A DNA stretch of 64,000 bases from Sphagnum compactum. Taxonomy: Eukaryota; Bryophyta; Sphagnopsida; Sphagnales. Below, piece after piece: positions 60,492 through 64,000 of the stretch. Where the stretch lies: assembly GCA_965153455.1 (NCBI GenBank), contig OZ234495.1:25664875-25728874 (forward strand), given 5' to 3'. Under the pieces are notes generated by a model, which did no database searches, was not told where the DNA came from, and was given only the letters and a program-made list of their open reading frames with translations. Within the stretch, counting starts at the first letter, position 1, and each line of letters begins with the position of its first letter. The position numbers and the translations under genes were made by a program.

Positions 60492-61780
60492 GAAAGTTGA
60501 TGTGGATGTTGGCATGGTTGCTAATGTAGATACTAATGTGGATACTCATTTAGCATTCTCTATAATTCTCCCAATTATTGTGACTCCTAGTAGAACCCCC
60601 GGCCCCCCCAAGTTAGGCAGGAATTTTTGGGTCAACTAAAGCCAAATTTATGTTGTGATAAGCTTTCATAGGCTTCTGCCTAGGTGTAAGAATATGATCC
60701 TTATTCCGATAGCGTGTGGAATTGTTGGTTTTCAGAAATTGTTTTGAGGAACTCATATCTCCACTGAGTTAGCCATCTGCAGTTGTGGTTGACTTCCGAG
60801 AGAGCATGTATGAACATAATCATTGCATGTCTTTCGCATGTGAAACATTTTTTAATGCAAAAGACAAAAGAGAGTGGAGGACTTTCGAAGTCTTGTGATT
60901 GCGAAGGAACTCTTAGTGACATTCCTACAGTAATCTACGTTCGAAATCCTCCTCATAATATACCTGCAGAGAGGGTTCGGCACACTCCTTGTGCACCTTC
61001 GTACCAATTTAGTTTTCCCACTTTTAATGAATTTTGATTTTGTGCTCCGGACAGAAATGGGCAGATAAGAAGGAACTGACCAACTTGAGACTACCTTGAT
61101 CATGGAAGTAGTTCACTGATTACAACTCCACTTAAGTTATTCTAATTTTAAACCATTTATGTGTGTACCTATAGGATTTCATAGCAAAAGACAATATAAC
61201 AAGAAGAAAGTGGAGAAAAAAAGAGGATGGGTCTAAGCACCCACGAAACTTTATTTCAAGAGAACATTACAGTACTATGCAAAAATTGGAAATGAAACAG
61301 AAAGGTCTTTGTAAGTAAACTAAGTAGGTAGGTATGTTGGTGTGTAGCTTAAGTAAGTAGGTAGCCTAGATAGGTAGGTCAGTACATAGATAGATAGTCA
61401 TGCTTCACTTAGCAAGTAACAAAATTGGGATTTGAAAATTAAAGGTAGGGTCCATAAAAAGTGGAACATGGGTGATGGGTCCATAAGGATTGGAAGTTCA
61501 ATCATTGTCATGCCCTATAATTTGTAGCTTATCCTCTACAAAATGATGGCTTGCGCGAACCAACACCTGAAAATGCACCAGTTGTGTGGATGAGGCTGTT
61601 TTGTCCATTTTGGGATGAACTCAAACCATTTAACTTAAACAAACCAAACCTTGAACTGGGTTTTTTTTTCCACTCACCCACCCTTGCTTTAGATTTCAAA
61701 CATTTTCCCTTTTTCCATCACATCACTGTGCCTGCTACCATTGCTTGTTGCACCATTACTTTGTTATGCACATCATTTCC
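60492..61780. other. Non-coding sequence beyond duplication copy 2
   Basis: No gene is recognised. A GTAGGTAGG/GATAGATAG simple-sequence patch lies at 61,320-61,400. The ORFs at 60,701-61,103 on both strands overlap each other and show no family features. Confidence 0.5.
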
Positions 61781-62350
61781 CTTTTCCCTTGTTTTTTTTT
61801 TGTTTTGTTTTGGTTTGTGAAACAAGAATAGAAGAAAAAGAAGGAATGAGAAGAAAAGGAGAATAAAAAATAAGAATAAAAAATAAGGAAATGGAAAATT
61901 AAAAAGAAAATAATGAAAAGAAAAAAAATTAGACTGGACAGATTTTTTTTAAGAAAAATTCTTTCTCTGTTTTTTCTATTTTTTAAATTCAAGAAGAAGT
62001 TTTTTTTCTTTTCCTGTTTTATGGTTTGTAAAATTCAAGAAGAAAAATTCTTTTTTTTCCTTTTTATTTCTTTGTTTTCTTTTTTCTGTTTTCTTAAGAA
62101 TACAAGAAGATTTTTGGGGTTTTTTCATGTTTTTTCAAATTTTTCTTTTTGTTAAATGCTAAAAGAATTTTTTTCCAATTGCTTTTCTTATGTTTGTTTT
62201 AAAGACCCCCCCCCCCCCCCCCCCCTATGTTTCATTTTCTTGTTCTTTAAAATTTGAAAAGATGAAGTTTGTTTTTTTATTTCCTTTATTTCCAATTTTT
62301 CCAAAAGATTTTTTTTCCTAAATGTTTCAATTTAAAAAAAAAAAAAAAAA
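61781..62350. repeat. Strand-asymmetric purine/pyrimidine tract with a 20-base C run
   Basis: 61,820-61,930 is almost pure purine (GAAGAAAAAG words), followed by T-rich DNA in which AATTCAAGAAGAA and AATACAAGAAG recur near 61,988, 62,033 and 62,099 with T-runs between them. A run of 20 C lies at 62,206-62,225 and a long A run ends at about 62,350. Such DNA can adopt triplex-like structures and is also prone to assembly error. Confidence 0.7.
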
Positions 62351-63455
62351 CCATAGACAATATGTGTTCATACCCACGTAATTCTTTTTGGGTTTGGTTT
62401 ACATTTTTCAAATTTGCATTTTAATGTGTATCATGTGTTCAATGCATACTTTGAGTAACTATGAAATTTCAATTTGTAACCAATGCCCATTCAATTGTAT
62501 CAACATGCTACTACTTGGTGGTTACAAGAACAAGAACTTACTAGTGAACACATGACATGGTGGCTAATGAAAATATTTTTTTAAAAAGGTCTATTTAGGT
62601 TAAAGAGTAACATATATATCTTATTTGGGTTATTTGGGTATAAATAATGGCATAGAGTTCATGTTTTCTATTTTTGGGACATTTTAAAAAAGTTTTGATA
62701 GATGTGATATTTGCATCAATACATACAAGTTTTGTCTTATTGTGATTATAACCTCACACTTGTATCATGTTTGCATGTTTTGAATGTGAGCATGTTGCAT
62801 TAATATGTTGTTAAATTCTCCCTAAAACTATGAGTGTGAAACATATTGCAATATTACATTATTGCATTAAAGAATTTCAATAAACATAAAGTTCAACTTG
62901 AAATACCTACATAGGTGTCACAAAGTAAACATTAGTTTTGTTAGCCCAATCTTGCAATACGCACATTTGAAGCATAAACAGCCAATTGATTTTTTTGGAT
63001 GGTTGTGCAATACCCATATGTTGGGCATAAATTATGCATGTTCAATGAAAAAAATGATGAAGATAAAAAATAAAAAATAGAAGAAAAACAAAATTAAATA
63101 TGATTTTAAAAGATTATCTAGAACAAAAAAAGACAATGAAAATATAAAAGAGAAAATTAAAAGAAATTAGATATATAAAAATTTAGAAGACAAATAAAAA
63201 CAATAAAATAGAGAAATAATTTTTAAAAAAATAAAGATTCAAAAGAATAAAAATACCTGCGTTTTGGTCACAAAATAATTAATAATTATTGAAGTGTATT
63301 GTATTTGAAATGGCATTGTTTTCATGTGTGGCTATTGTATTTTGCAATTAGATTTTCAATTATTTTAGCTTCTAACAAGAACTACCAAAATATGCAATAT
63401 TTACATGTGGGTCACAAAAGTGGATTGAATTTGCAATACCCACATTCAAAGCATC
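62351..63455. other. Non-coding AT-rich DNA
   Basis: No gene. 63,050-63,250 is A-rich with scattered G. Confidence 0.5.
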
Positions 63456-63615
63456 CTATAAATGGTAGGTAGGTAGGTGGGTGGTTATGTAAGTAAGTAA
63501 ATAAATAGGTGGATAAATAGGTGAGTAGGTGACTAAATAGATAAATAAACAGGTATGTAGGTAAATTCAAAAATAAGTAATAGGTAGGTTGGTGGTTAGG
63601 GAAGTAGGTATGTAC
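63456..63615. repeat. (GTAG/GTAA/ATAA)n degenerate tetranucleotide repeat
   Basis: GTAGGTAGGTAGGTGGGTGG begins the tract and passes into GTAAGTAAGTAAATAAATAGG and related words. The ORF on the opposite strand (63,412-63,630) is a Tyr/Leu/Thr-rich artefact of it. Confidence 0.8.
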
Positions 63616-63739
63616 ACAAATACAAAACAAGTTAGGTCAATAATGTAATTAGGTCAATAAGGTAGCTAGACAAATTTATTAAAAGATTTTGTCAAAAAAT
63701 TATGTTTTAGACTAATTCAAAAAGATATAATCTTTTTTT

Positions 63740-64000
63740 CAAAAAGTACAAGTTTTGCCAATAGGTATAAATTTAGCCATGAAAAAATAAATTTGTTTTT
63801 AAGAAATAGAAATTATCAACCAAGAAAAGATAAAAAAATTTCCAACATGTAAAAGTTTAGCAATGAAAAGATGAAGGTTTTGTTAAGAGGTATAGGTTTA
63901 GCTATGAAGAATTAGAAGTTTTTTCCGAGTGATAAAAATTTCACCAAAAATAAATAGAGGATTTACTAAGAGCTAAAAGTTCAACCAAAAAAAGATAAAA
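63740..64000. repeat. ~42-bp degenerate tandem repeat at the window edge
   Basis: The phrase TTTAGCCATGAAAA and its variants recur at 63,772, 63,813, 63,856, 63,897, 63,939 and 63,980, a spacing of 41-43 bp, with a GTTTTGCCAATAGGTATA-type half between them. The array runs off the window. Confidence 0.65.

Noticed and set aside
63412-63630. Tyr/Leu/Thr-rich minus-strand frame
   Set aside because: It is the translation of the GTAG/ATAA simple repeat.

Overview
The window is nuclear DNA from a land plant. It has spliceosomal introns with GT/AG borders, a plant CYP72-clan P450, a plastid-targeted DCC-family protein, a decayed PPR-DYW gene, and Pack-type transposon structure. Secreted cyanovirin-N homologue (CVNH) lectins and a moss/fern/lycophyte-style PPR-DYW protein suggest a seedless plant, most likely a fern or lycophyte. 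That is an inference and I cannot name the species. Most of the window is AT-rich and gene-poor, and I found no intact transposase or reverse transcriptase.

Layout. 1-7.2 kb is non-coding, with a 1.3-kb degenerate CTAGG/TTAGG tract and a small RNA polymerase II second-subunit-like fragment at 7.24 kb. 7,718-13,793 looks like a non-autonomous CACTA-type transposon (CACTA-like termini, TTA target duplication, GCGACTA subterminal repeats). It carries one patatin-like exon and a nearly whole eight-exon G-patch (PINX1-like) gene whose second exon is broken. 14.6-15.5 kb has a short ORF and a 75-bp tandem array. 17.6-20.5 kb and 55.7-60.5 kb are two direct copies of one duplicated segment. Each contains a TATA box, a signal-peptide exon and a CVNH exon, and copy 2 holds an extra 1.9-kb block. 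20.5-29.6 kb is very AT-rich, with hairpins and (GTAG)n-bearing dispersed repeats. 29.6-30.2 kb is a 143-bp tandem array directly upstream of a five-exon P450 gene (30.7-33.3 kb) that has a one-base frameshift in exon 1. 37.95-40.69 kb is a two-exon gene for an unfamiliar 805-residue protein with one C2HC-type finger. 44.65-41.96 kb (minus) is a complete seven-exon DCC-family thiol-disulfide oxidoreductase-like gene. 46.3-49.8 kb (minus) holds an EF-2 fragment and a PPR-DYW pseudogene. 50-55.7 kb and 60.5-64 kb are non-coding with several tandem repeats.

The genes do not form a pathway. The coherent stories are transposon capture of gene fragments, local duplication of a secreted lectin with nearly all coding changes altering amino acids, and decay of several copied housekeeping genes. 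Splice sites were chosen by eye from GT/AG consensus, reading-phase agreement and family similarity. No database search or expression data were used.
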